From an uncultured Eubacteriales bacterium (GTDB taxonomy: Bacteria > Bacillota > Clostridia > Christensenellales > Aristaeellaceae), in contig CACYWL010000001.1 in assembly GCA_902778055.1 (NCBI GenBank), positions 214,913-278,912 on the forward strand: 64,000 nt of DNA, read 5' to 3'. Positions 16,799 to 26,000 of the stretch are shown here, one piece after another. Numbering within the stretch: position 1 is the stretch's first letter; each line of letters starts with the position of its first letter. Made by a program: the position numbers and the translations under genes. The notes under the pieces are model-generated. The model saw only the letters and a program-made list of their open reading frames with translations. It did no database searches and was not told the origin of the DNA.

Positions 16799-16803
16799 GA
16801 ACC

Positions 16804-17220
16804 ATGACTCGTGATCTGCATGAAAAGATCGGCTCCGTAACTCCGGAGAATCTGTTTGCTGGTCTGGATCCCCGTGCGCTGACCAAAGCCGGTGTGCTCC
16901 GGAAGCTGGGCACCGCTGCGACCCTGGTCCGCGGCACTCTGCTGGCCAAGAGCTCCGGCTCTGCCGGTGATGGCAAACTGGTGATCTTCGGAACCACCGC
17001 TGCCACCAACGAAACCCTGACCGCTGACTGCGTCCTCGCTGAGGATGTGGCTGTCGGCACGTCCGCTGATGAGAATGCCCTGGTCTTCATTACCGGCAAC
17101 TTCAATGAAGATGAGCTGACTCTGGCCAGCGGTGCTTCTCTGACGGAAGCTGACCGGGACGCGCTGCGCGTGCGCGGCATTCTCCTGGGCGCTTCCGAAA
17201 CCGAAAGCGTTACTGCGTAA
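16804..17220 (+). CDS. head decoration protein, gpD-like
   Basis: A 138-residue beta-rich, Ala/Thr-rich protein. It contains LVRGTLLAKSS near residue 40 and VFITGNFNEDEL near 100, typical of the lambda gpD/HDPD decoration family. Such trimers cap and stabilise the expanded capsid. It lies directly upstream of the major capsid gene, as in lambda, with AGGAGGTG before the start. Confidence 0.85.
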   Translation: MTRDLHEKIGSVTPENLFAGLDPRALTKAGVLRKLGTAATLVRGTLLAKSSGSAGDGKLVIFGTTAATNETLTADCVLAEDVAVGTSADENALVFITGNFNEDELTLASGASLTEADRDALRVRGILLGASETESVTA

Positions 17221-17234
17221 GGAGGTATAAAGCA

Positions 17235-18335
17235 ATGTCTGTGCTTGTTAACATCCTGGACACCTACTACATGGCAGGTCTCTGGGAAGGCCTGTCCCCC
17301 GTTCCCACCTTCTTCCGTGATCGGTATTTCCCCACCGGGGCCGGCGATATCTACGCGGCCGACAAGGTGCTGGTGGAATACAAGGACGGAGACAATGACA
17401 TGGCTCCTTTCATGGTCATGGGCGCTGATCCGATCAACGTGAAGCGCGAAGGCTATGAGATCCATGACTACAGCCCCACCTACGTCAGCCAGAGCCGTGA
17501 TCTGACGGCCGATCAGCTGAAGCAGCGTGGATTCGGCGAAGCGATCCTGTCCAAGAGCACCGAAGAAGAACGTGCCGCGAAGCTGGTGTCTGAAGACCTG
17601 GCTATGCTGGAGCGCCGCTTCTCCCGCACGGAGGAATATCTGTGCTCTCAGGTCATGATCAACAACGGCTTCACCATCCAGGAACACCTGGACGAAACCC
17701 ACACCCGCACCGCGGAACTGAAGTATTACGATCCCGCCAAGGGCAATGACGGTGCCTACACCATCACCCAGTGGGATGCGACCACAACCTTCGCGGATGT
17801 GTGCGCGGACATCGAGGCCATGTGTGACGCTCTGAGCGAACGCAGCCTGCCTGCTGTTGACCTGGTTATCGGCCGGAAGGTTCGTGACTTCCTGCTGTCC
17901 ATGAGCGATTTCCGCGAACTGGTGAATAAGCAGTCCGGAATCATCGTTGCCGAGGGCGGCATCCGTCAGACCCTGAGCCAGTATCAGGGCGTGACGTTCC
18001 TGGGAACGATCAATTTTAACGGTTACGACCTGAACGTGATCGTCTCCAACGAACAGTATACCGCGCTGTCCGGAAGCCCCCTGGCTCCCACCAGGACGAA
18101 CTACTTCCCGGCCACCTCCATGATGGTGACTGCTCCCGCTGCCGGCCATCTGATGTATGCCCACATCGTCCACATGGACGAGAACGGCGATATCGACACC
18201 ATCACCGGCAAGCGCGTTCCGGATCTGTTTGTCGACCGGAAGAAGAAAAAGCGCGAAATCATCCTGGAGAGCCGTCCTCTGGCCGCTCCGCAGAACTACA
18301 GCCCGTGGATCTACGCGGCCGGCGTTGTGGCCTGA
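17235..18335 (+). CDS. major capsid protein, gpE family
   Basis: A 366-residue HK97-fold capsid protein of the lambda gpE type. The motifs FFRDRYFPT, VLVEYKDGDNDMAPF and the C-terminal RVPDLFVDRKKKKREIILESRP match the family. AAGGAGGT lies upstream. Length is close to lambda gpE (341 residues). Confidence 0.93.
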   Translation: MSVLVNILDTYYMAGLWEGLSPVPTFFRDRYFPTGAGDIYAADKVLVEYKDGDNDMAPFMVMGADPINVKREGYEIHDYSPTYVSQSRDLTADQLKQRGFGEAILSKSTEEERAAKLVSEDLAMLERRFSRTEEYLCSQVMINNGFTIQEHLDETHTRTAELKYYDPAKGNDGAYTITQWDATTTFADVCADIEAMCDALSERSLPAVDLVIGRKVRDFLLSMSDFRELVNKQSGIIVAEGGIRQTLSQYQGVTFLGTINFNGYDLNVIVSNEQYTALSGSPLAPTRTNYFPATSMMVTAPAAGHLMYAHIVHMDENGDIDTITGKRVPDLFVDRKKKKREIILESRPLAAPQNYSPWIYAAGVVA

Positions 18336-18362
18336 TAGCCGCGTGAAAGGAGATACGCAGCC

Positions 18363-18761
18363 ATGTTGATCAAGATCATTAACACGACCTATGGGCACCG
18401 TCCCATTCTGCCGAACGGGCAGAAATCCCATTACGTGATCCCTGTGAGGCCCGGCAATCCTCCCATTGAGGTGGAACAGGCCGAGGGAGAACGCCTGATC
18501 GCCCTGGGAGTGGCCGCAGAGGTCACCCCTGAGAAGATCACAGCCCAGGAGCCGGAGGCGCCAGAAGGGGCCTCTGAGGCCCAAACAGAGGGCACCGCTC
18601 TGGAGGATATGAGCTTCAACGATCTGAAGGCGCTTGCTCAAGAGAACGGCATTGACATCGCCGGGATCCGGAGCAAGGCCGGACTGATCGAGGCGATCAC
18701 CGCGGCACAGGATCCGGAAGACGGATTCCCCGCTCTTGACGCTCAGGATGTGATCGACTGA
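18363..18761 (+). CDS. head-tail connector region protein with HeH/Rho-N-like tail
   Basis: A 132-residue protein in the position of lambda gpFI. The N-terminal 50 residues are beta-rich; an Ala/Glu/Pro linker follows. Residues about 80-115 (MSFNDLKALAQENGIDIAGIRSK) form a Rho-N/HeH-like helical motif common in phage connector proteins. It shares one base with the next start. Confidence 0.7.
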   Translation: MLIKIINTTYGHRPILPNGQKSHYVIPVRPGNPPIEVEQAEGERLIALGVAAEVTPEKITAQEPEAPEGASEAQTEGTALEDMSFNDLKALAQENGIDIAGIRSKAGLIEAITAAQDPEDGFPALDAQDVID

Positions 18762-19135
18762 TGGGCTTCAAGGAACAGGCTCTGCAGGACAATCTGAAAA
18801 CCTTCCTGGACATCAGCACCTTCGGCGAGAAACGAACCGTCACCTTTGATGGGGAAACCTACAGCGGGGACGATGATGAGGGAATCGCCTGTGTGATCAG
18901 CCAGATGAAGGAGCAGGACAGGGTCACCGTCATGAGTGACCACGAACACGGGATCTACCGCGTGTCGGCAGTCTTTCACTGCGCCCTGCAGGACATTGGC
19001 GGCAGTATCCCGGAGAAAGGCCGGAAGTTCGGAATCTATGATCCGGATGACAACTTTCTCCGGGAATACTATGTCGGCCAGTCCTCCTGTGACCATGGCA
19101 TGGTCCGGCTGGAGCTGGAAGCACTGGATGAGTGA
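18761..19135 (+). CDS. head-tail joining protein (FII position)
   Basis: A 124-residue beta-rich protein coupled to the preceding stop. A distinctive stretch is HGIYRVSAVFHCALQDIGG. Position between the connector and Z-like gene corresponds to lambda gpFII or a stopper protein, which seals the portal and docks the tail. Assignment is positional. Confidence 0.65.
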   Translation: MGFKEQALQDNLKTFLDISTFGEKRTVTFDGETYSGDDDEGIACVISQMKEQDRVTVMSDHEHGIYRVSAVFHCALQDIGGSIPEKGRKFGIYDPDDNFLREYYVGQSSCDHGMVRLELEALDE

Positions 19136-19146
19136 GGTGATTCGGC

Positions 19147-19710
19147 ATGGGCGTGATTGATGTCAGCGTCAACGAGGCCGGTCTGAATTCACTGGACTAT
19201 GTAAACACGGTGCTCTTCTCCTTCCCGGGCAAGGCCATGGTGGCAGTCAACAGGGCCGCAAAACGCGCAGGCGCAGCTGGTAAAACGGAGGCGAAGCGCT
19301 ATGCCACCCGGGTCTACAACATCAAAGCCGGCCAGTTCACAAAGAACACCACGACCACGGTCAAGGTGATGGGCGGCGGCGGTGGCGCGACCAAGGTGAT
19401 CATCCGGTATGCAGGCGCAATGCTGGATCTGCTGGAATTCAATCCGAGGATTTCAGATTCCGATGGTGTGCGGTATCAGGCGAAGCGCGGAAACGAGGTT
19501 CACCTGCAGCATGCCTTCGACATCCAGGCGTACGGCGGTCATGTATATGAGCGTGTCGGCAGGCCGAGATTTCCTGTCAGAAAGAAACTCGGACCTTCCA
19601 CGCCTCACATGCTGAAAGATACCGAAGTTGCCGATCCGCTGGGAAAGCGGATCATGGAAGTTTTTAACGAGCGTCTGTCTCACGAGATCGGGCGCATTCT
19701 GGGACGGTAA
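19147..19710 (+). CDS. minor tail protein Z-like (tail completion)
   Basis: A 187-residue protein resembling lambda gpZ/PF06763. An N-terminal helix bears RAAKRAGAAGKTEAKRYAT, then a Gly-rich hinge, and a C-terminal FNERLSHEIGRILGR. Such proteins are needed to complete a tail competent for head joining. It is preceded by GTGAGGTGA. Confidence 0.75.
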   Translation: MGVIDVSVNEAGLNSLDYVNTVLFSFPGKAMVAVNRAAKRAGAAGKTEAKRYATRVYNIKAGQFTKNTTTTVKVMGGGGGATKVIIRYAGAMLDLLEFNPRISDSDGVRYQAKRGNEVHLQHAFDIQAYGGHVYERVGRPRFPVRKKLGPSTPHMLKDTEVADPLGKRIMEVFNERLSHEIGRILGR

Positions 19711-19724
19711 AGGAGGGCTGACAG

Positions 19725-20237
19725 ATGACAAGCGTGAAGCTGCTGGAGGCTCTGAAGATCCGCACAGAAGCCGCGATCGAGGAGCTTTTCATGCCGATCA
19801 AGCCGACCAAGGGAGAACCGGCTCCGGAGATCCGGATTCCGGCCGTCTACATTGCCAGGCTTCCGGATGAAAAGGCGTCCAACAAATACGCTCCGTATGT
19901 CCTGCACACGATTGTGAACACGTCCTACACCCAGCAGCCCGGGGACATGCCTCTGGGGCTGGCCAACGTGCGGACGCTGTTCTGCGTGTATTCCGCAGAT
20001 GAGCAGGAAGGCGGTCTGCAGCTCCTCAACCTGATGGAGCGCATCCGGATTGACCTGATGGCCAACCCGGTTGTGGAGAAGCAGTTCCGGCTGGACTATG
20101 AAGGCGGGATTGAGCAGCTGGTTTATCCGGATGACACCGCCCCGTTTTATCTGGGCGAGATGATGACGGTGTGGAAGATGCCACCCGTCAGAAGGGAGGA
20201 ACGAAGCGTATGGGACGGACAACCACACAAGTTCTGA
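19725..20237 (+). CDS. tail terminator-like protein
   Basis: A 170-residue protein with AAAGGAGGG upstream. The motif PAVYIARLPDEK and the helical LQLLNLMERIRIDLM fit tail-terminator/completion proteins of Firmicutes myophages, which stop tube growth and bind the connector. It overlaps the next gene by 28 bases. The assignment depends on position and general pattern. Confidence 0.6.
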   Translation: MTSVKLLEALKIRTEAAIEELFMPIKPTKGEPAPEIRIPAVYIARLPDEKASNKYAPYVLHTIVNTSYTQQPGDMPLGLANVRTLFCVYSADEQEGGLQLLNLMERIRIDLMANPVVEKQFRLDYEGGIEQLVYPDDTAPFYLGEMMTVWKMPPVRREERSVWDGQPHKF

Positions 20238-20494
20238 AGGATCAGAACACCTACTTCGTGTACATCGGTCCTACGATCAAGAGCGCCGCGCAGCACAACA
20301 CCATCATCACCGGAACACGGGATGAGGTGCTGAAGAAGCTGGCCGGCGCGATTGAGAAGTATCCCCTGATGGCACAGCTTCTGATCAGCGGCGATGAGCT
20401 GGCAGAAGCCCGGAAACAGATTAAGCAGCCCGGCACCCGCCTGTACAACGTGTATCGGCGGTTCGTGAACGGACTCACAAAGAATGGAGGTTAA
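20210..20494 (+). CDS. hypothetical tail-region protein
   Basis: A 94-residue protein. ATG 20210 is chosen because AGGGAGGA precedes it. A short beta N-terminus is followed by helices (DEVLKKLAGAIEK, ELAEARKQIKQ). It lies 6 bases before the sheath gene. Unrecognised family; a structural tail role is inferred from its place. Confidence 0.6.
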   Translation: MGRTTTQVLKDQNTYFVYIGPTIKSAAQHNTIITGTRDEVLKKLAGAIEKYPLMAQLLISGDELAEARKQIKQPGTRLYNVYRRFVNGLTKNGG

Positions 20495-20500
20495 TTACCA

Positions 20501-21910
20501 ATGGCTAAGCATGGCGTCTTTGTGCTGGAGCAGGCCACCAGTGCCGCGACTCCCGCAACGGTTGAAACCGGCGTCCCGTTCTTCATTGGGGCTTCCCCGA
20601 TTCAGAACGCGGATTCCCCGGCTACCCCCGGCGTCCCTGTCCTGTGCACCAGCTGGAACGAGGCCGTTCAGAAGCTGGGCTATTCCGATGACTGGGCCAC
20701 CTATCCCCTGTGCGAGGCGATGTACTCTCACTTCAAGCTGTTCAACGTGTCTCCCGCGATCTTCTGCAATATGCTGGATTCCAGCACCATGAAGAGCGCG
20801 GTTGCCGCGGCCGACAAGAATGTTGTGAACAAGAAGGTTGCCCTGACCGCCAAGGCGATCCCCGGCAGCGTGGTCGTGAAGAACGGCCAGAACACGCTGG
20901 TTCTCGGAACCGACTATGATCTGTACTTTGCCGATGAAGTGCTGACCATCGAAGTCCTGAGCGGCGGCAGCGCCTACAGCGCGACTACGCTGAACGTGGC
21001 CTTCGATGAAGTCACCCCCGCCAGCGTGACCACGAATGTTGTGGCAGGCGGCATCGAAGCGGTGGATCTGTGCATGAGCACGATCGGCCTGATCCCCGAT
21101 CTGATCGTGGCCCCCGGCTATTCCGACAACACCGGTGTCGCGGCTGTCATGGCGGCGAAGGCCGAGGCGATCAACGGCATGTTCCGTGCGAAGGCCCTGA
21201 TCGACCTGTCCACTGCTGCTACTGGCGGCGCGGACACCTATGACGAAGTCATCGCTCTGAAGAACTCCAACAACTTCACCGATGAAAACGAGATCGTCTG
21301 CTGGCCTCTGGTCAAGCTGAGCGATAAGGTCTTCCACCTGTCTACCCAGCTGGCCGGCGTCATCGCCGCGACCGATGCGGAATACGCCGCGCCCCACGTC
21401 AGCCCCTCCAACAAGGGTCTGCAGTGCGATGGCCTCGTGACTGCCGCTGGCGGCGAAGTCATCCTCAGCCTGGAGCAGGCGAATATCCTCAACGGTGGCG
21501 GTGTCGTGACCGCGCTGAACTTCATGGGCGGCTTCAAGGCATGGGGCAACTACACCGCCTGCTATCCCACCAACCAGGACGTGAAGGACTACTTCATCTC
21601 CGTGTCCCGGATGGTGGACTTCGTGGGCAACACCCTGATCCGCACCTTCTGGGGCAAGCTGGATCAGCCCATGAACCGGCGTCTGATCGACACCATCCTG
21701 GATTCCTGCAACATCTGGCTGAATGGCCTGACCGGCTCCGGATACATTCTGGGCGGTCGGTGCGAGATGATCGATGCGGAGAATCCCGAGACCAACCTGA
21801 TGGCTGGCATCATCAAGCTGCACGTGTTCGTCACGCCGCCGTCTCCCATGCAGGAGCTCGATTTCGTGATCGAGTACGACCCGGCGTACGTAACCGAAGC
21901 GCTGAGCTAA
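20501..21910 (+). CDS. contractile tail sheath protein
   Basis: A 469-residue sheath protein. The N-terminal GVFVLEQATSA and VPFFIGASP, the central LIPDLIVAPGYSD, and the C-terminal SVSRMVDFVGNTLIRTFWGK and FVIEYDPAYV are sheath hallmarks. It defines the phage as a myovirus. The gene is followed at once by the tube gene, as in P2 (FI-FII). Confidence 0.95.
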   Translation: MAKHGVFVLEQATSAATPATVETGVPFFIGASPIQNADSPATPGVPVLCTSWNEAVQKLGYSDDWATYPLCEAMYSHFKLFNVSPAIFCNMLDSSTMKSAVAAADKNVVNKKVALTAKAIPGSVVVKNGQNTLVLGTDYDLYFADEVLTIEVLSGGSAYSATTLNVAFDEVTPASVTTNVVAGGIEAVDLCMSTIGLIPDLIVAPGYSDNTGVAAVMAAKAEAINGMFRAKALIDLSTAATGGADTYDEVIALKNSNNFTDENEIVCWPLVKLSDKVFHLSTQLAGVIAATDAEYAAPHVSPSNKGLQCDGLVTAAGGEVILSLEQANILNGGGVVTALNFMGGFKAWGNYTACYPTNQDVKDYFISVSRMVDFVGNTLIRTFWGKLDQPMNRRLIDTILDSCNIWLNGLTGSGYILGGRCEMIDAENPETNLMAGIIKLHVFVTPPSPMQELDFVIEYDPAYVTEALS

Positions 21911-21925
21911 GGAGGGAAATGACCA

Positions 21926-22444
21926 ATGGCAAAGCAGCCTGAATCCAACGTCCTCTTTGAGCTGTATGAGGACGGCAACAACTACATGGGCCTGACGCAG
22001 GCCACTCTCCCGAACATCGCTTTCCTGGTCCAGCAGATCAGCGGCGCCGGCATGAACGGCAACATCGATGTGCCGATTGCCGGTATGCTGGAAGCGATGG
22101 AGCTGTCTCTGAACTTCCGGAGCCCCACGGATGCGGCGAAGTCCCTGGCCGCGCCCAAGTCCCACCATCTGGATCTGCGTGTCGCGGCCCAGTATTGGGA
22201 CAATGTCGGCGCTGAGTACGGGATCGAGGCCGACAAGTACGTGATGGTCACCCGGCCGAAGGCGATGAACCCCGGCAATATCCAGCCGGCCACTCCCGCG
22301 GACACCGCGAACACCTTCTCGGTCGTTTATTACGCCGGGTACAAGGATGGCCAGAAGATCTGGGAGGTCGATCCCACGAACTACATCTGCACCGTCGACG
22401 GTGTGGATTACTTCGCCCCCATCCGCAAGGCCCTGGGCAAGTAA
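21926..22444 (+). CDS. tail tube protein, P2 FII family
   Basis: A 172-residue tube protein. The phrase LYEDGNNYMGLTQATLPNI opens the family fold and KIWEVDPTNYICTVDGVDY closes it. It assembles under the sheath as the inner tube. An AAGGAGGG site precedes the start and a hairpin terminator follows the stop. Confidence 0.92.
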   Translation: MAKQPESNVLFELYEDGNNYMGLTQATLPNIAFLVQQISGAGMNGNIDVPIAGMLEAMELSLNFRSPTDAAKSLAAPKSHHLDLRVAAQYWDNVGAEYGIEADKYVMVTRPKAMNPGNIQPATPADTANTFSVVYYAGYKDGQKIWEVDPTNYICTVDGVDYFAPIRKALGK

Positions 22445-22451
22445 GCACCTC

Positions 22452-22486
22452 GGGCTCTGGCGTAACACCAGAGCCCCATTCTTTTT
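22452..22486 (+). terminator. hairpin/partial terminator after the tube gene
   Basis: GGGCTCTGG (22452-22460) pairs perfectly with CCAGAGCCC (22468-22476), with a 7-base loop, then CATTCTTTTT. The imperfect T run suggests partial termination, which would lower expression of tail-assembly genes relative to tube and sheath. Confidence 0.7.
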
Positions 22487-22510
22487 ATCCATGAAAGGAG
22501 ACGAAACACC

Positions 22511-22858
22511 ATGGCAGCTGAAATCAAAAAAGAACTCCCGCAGGACGTGGCCACCGAGGAAAGCACCGGCGCTGTTGTCGTGAATTTGAAGAAGCCTCTG
22601 GATTATAACGGCCACATCTACGAGAGTCTGACGTTCGATCTGGAGAACCTGACCGGCAAGGACAGCATGGAGGTCGAGGCAGAGCTGATACAGCGCAAGA
22701 AGGGCGCTGTCATCGTAGGCGCACTGAACAACGACTACATTCTGGGCATTGCCGCCAAGGCCTGCAAGGAACCGATCGGATCCGATGCGTTCCTGACGAT
22801 GAGCCTCAAGGACTTCAACAAGGTCAAGGAGGCAGTCAGAAATTTTTTGCTGAAATAG
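22511..22858 (+). CDS. tail assembly chaperone, short product (gpE-like)
   Basis: A 115-residue helical protein in the position of P2 gpE, between tube and tape-measure genes. It contains LDYNGHIYESLTFDLENL and KDFNKVKEAVRNF, typical of contractile-phage chaperones. The stop at 22856-22858 lies just after an A-AAT-TTT slippery site, so a longer product is also expected. The chaperone binds the tape measure during assembly. Confidence 0.85.
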   Translation: MAAEIKKELPQDVATEESTGAVVVNLKKPLDYNGHIYESLTFDLENLTGKDSMEVEAELIQRKKGAVIVGALNNDYILGIAAKACKEPIGSDAFLTMSLKDFNKVKEAVRNFLLK

Positions 22859-23046
22859 GCGCCAGCGGTGGTGACGGCGGGGACTGGCTGAGACAGAACT
22901 CACTGAAGATGTCGAAGACCTTCAACACTCCGGTGTCGTACTGGATCAGCCTGCCCCTTGCCGCTTTCACCGCATGGATCCGCGCCGGCAATACCGTGAT
23001 CGAAGAAGAAAACGAAGAAATCAGAAAGGCTCGCAAGAAGCGGTAA
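22511..23046 (+). CDS. tail assembly chaperone, frameshifted long product (gpE+E'-like)
   Basis: A -1 shift at 22840-22846 moves ribosomes into a frame open to TAA 23044-23046, adding 66 codons. The predicted fusion is about 178 residues. The extension is typical of E' domains (FAEIGASGGDGGDWLR, AFTAWIRAGNT) and has no start codon of its own near its beginning. This mirrors P2 E/E' and lambda G/GT, where the long form recruits the tape measure. Confidence 0.8.
22840..22846 (+). promoter_or_regulatory. -1 ribosomal frameshift slippery heptamer
   Basis: A-AAT-TTT in the gpE-like frame fits the X-XXY-YYZ rule exactly. After slippage, reading continues TTT-GCT-GAA into the E' frame. The zero-frame stop lies 10 bases downstream. 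Confidence 0.8.
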
Positions 23047-23079
23047 GCCTTTTTATTTTACCCGAAAGGAGATGCAGAG

Positions 23080-26000
23080 ATGGCCGCAAACTATCAGATG
23101 TTGTTCGAGCTGAACGCGGCCCTGGGCGGCGGCTTCGCTTCCGCTTTCTCTCAGGGCTCACAGCAGATCGACAACATGAAAGCCAAGCTGGATGCGCTGA
23201 ACGCATCCGGAAGCACCGGAGACCTGCTTGGCGGCATCTCCGCAGCCCTGCAGACCGCAGGCGTGATTAAGGGGCTGGAAGCAGCCTATGAAACGCTGAA
23301 GGAATGCGCGGACGCATCCATCGAGTTTGAAAGTGCCATGACCGGCGTATCCAAAACAACGGATATGTCGGCATCCGAGCTGGAGGCCATGTCCCAGGCG
23401 GTGATGAAGCTCTCTACGGAGATCCCTATCACTACCACGGAGCTGGCCAACGTGATGGAAGTTGCCGGTCAGCTGGGCATCAGCAAGGACAACCTGCTGG
23501 ACTTCTCCACCACCATGAGCATGCTGGCCACCGCCACCACCATGACGGCAGACGAAGCGGCTACCATGCTGGCCCAGTTTGCAAACATCACTCAGATGGA
23601 TCCGAGCCAGTACAGCAACCTGGCATCCGCGGTGGTCGATCTGGGCAACAACTACGCCACCACAGAGCAGAAGATCATCGACATGGGCCAAGGCATTGCC
23701 GCTGCCGGATCCCTGGCAGGCATGAGCGAGGCCGACATGATGGGCCTGTCCGCAGCCGTTACCTCCCTGGGTATTGAAACTGCGGCAGGCTCCACCAGCA
23801 TGTCGAAGCTGATCAGCAAGCTGAACATGGCCGTGGAAACCGGGGATGGTCTGGGAGACTTCGCCAGCGTAGCCGGCATGAGCGCATCCCAGTTTGCGGA
23901 AGCATGGGGCAATGACGCGGCGAACGCGCTGGCCACCTTCATCACCGGCCTTAATGATGTGGAGCGCAACGGCGCCTCCGCATCCGTCATTCTGAACGAT
24001 CTGGGGATCACCGAGACCCGGATGCAGCGCATGATTCTGTCTTTGGCGGGATCCGGCGATCTGATGTCCAACGCCATCCGGGACGCGAATGACGCCTTCC
24101 GGGAAAATACCGCCCTCTCCGCTGAAGCAGAGAAACGGTATGCCACCACCGAAAGCCGTCTGAAGATGCTTTCCAACGCAGCCAACAATGTGAAGATCTC
24201 CGTTGGCGATGCGTTGACTCCAATGATTGCCAGCGTTGCGGACGGCCTTACGGGCGTCCTGGAGCCCATTGCGGAATTCATTGAGCAGAACCCGGCTATC
24301 GTCCAGGGACTGACCGCCTTCGTGGGCGTGCTCGGCCTGGCCACTGCGGCGATCACCGCATATACCGCCGTCACGAAGCTGGCGGCAGCGGCGAACCTGC
24401 TGTTCGGTGGATCCATCCCGGGCATTGGCATCATCCTGGGCGTTGCCGCTGGCATCGGCCTTCTTGTGGCCGGGATCAGCGCTATCTCCGGAGCGATTGA
24501 CGCGGCGAATCCATCCTTCGAAGATCTGGACGCGCAGTTCGATTCGCTGAACGAGAAGGCGAAGGAACAGCAGGCCATCATTGACCTGGCTGAGGAATAC
24601 AAGAGCCTGTCCGAGGAAATCGCCAACACGGAAGCGGCGATGAAGTTTAAGGCAGAGCTGGATATCGGCGATGTCTCCGAGGAAAACCTCAAGCTCATTG
24701 ACGAGCTGAAAGGCAAGATGGAGAACAAGACCGCCGAGCTGAAGCAGACGCTGGAGCTGGCCGGGGCTGATGACATCTCCGATGATGACATGGCCCGGCT
24801 GATCGAGCTGGCCGCGAATGCACAGACCTCTGACGATACGATCAGGCAGACCCTGGAGCTGATGGGCGTGGATGAAGTCACGCCGGAGATGATCCAGCAG
24901 GTCCGCGATTTCGCCAGTGCGGTCACAACCGATTCCGGCACACTGGAGCAGGAGCTCCGGCTGATCGGTTTCGATGACGCCACTGTGGCCAGCATGGGCT
25001 ATGGCAGCTACAAGGATTTCGTAGCCGACGTAGCGGCCGGAAACGTGGTGGTCAACGCGGACGGCACCATCACGCAGCGCCTCGATCTGGGGCAGGTCGC
25101 GCCGACAGACATGGAGCTGATCAAGCAGATCGCGGAGAACAACGGCTACGTGGTCACAGCTGACGGCAAGGTGACCCAGACGCTGGACATCGGTGGCTTT
25201 AAGGAGAAAGACCTTCAGCAGCTTGAGAGGCTGAAACAGGCCGTTACCAACGAAGAGGCGAAGCTGACCCAGAAGCTGGAACTGCTGGGTGTGGAGAACG
25301 TCACTCCCGAAAAGCTGAACACCTTCCTGCAGGTCAAGACGAACACCGCTGACGGCGATCACGAGCTGAAACAGATGCTTGAGCTGGAGGGCATTGAGAA
25401 TGCCACTCCCTACCAGATCAATCAGCTGAAGAACTTCATCCGGAACGTCCAGACCAAGGAAGGCAAGGTTACCCAGAAGCTGGAGGCGATGGTCAGCACT
25501 GATCAGCTGGCGGCTCTGGGCTACGCCACCATGGCAGACTTCGTGGCGGCTGTGAATGCCGGCGAGGTTGTTGTCAATGCGGACGGCACCGTCACCCAGA
25601 CGGTGAATGTGGAAGGCGATGTGGCCGCGCTGAAGCAGGCCTGGGAGGATGAGAACGCGCTGGCTGAAGCCCAGGCGGCATCCGCTGCGGCAGCTGATGA
25701 ACTGGCGGCAAAGCGTGCGCGTCTGAAGGAAGTTACCGACAGCCTGCGGGATTCCTCTGGAGGCATGGTTAGCGCCACCGATCAGGAAACGGAAGCTCTC
25801 CGGAACCAGATCGAAGCATACGAGGCTGTGGCGCAGGCCAGAAAGGATTCCTACACCGCGCAGGCGCTTGATACGGTCCAGAAGCAGAGCAAGCAGTATG
25901 TACAGTCTCTCCAGGATGAAGCCGAAGCCATGCGGAACCTTGAGCAGGCGCAGGGACGGGCAAAAATCGCCCAGGAGCTGACTGCCGGAGGAGATGCCGC

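Noticed and set aside
20495..22903. 802-codon antisense ORF opposite sheath and tube genes
   Set aside because: Spans several well-supported genes on the other strand and has no ribosome site or recognisable domain.
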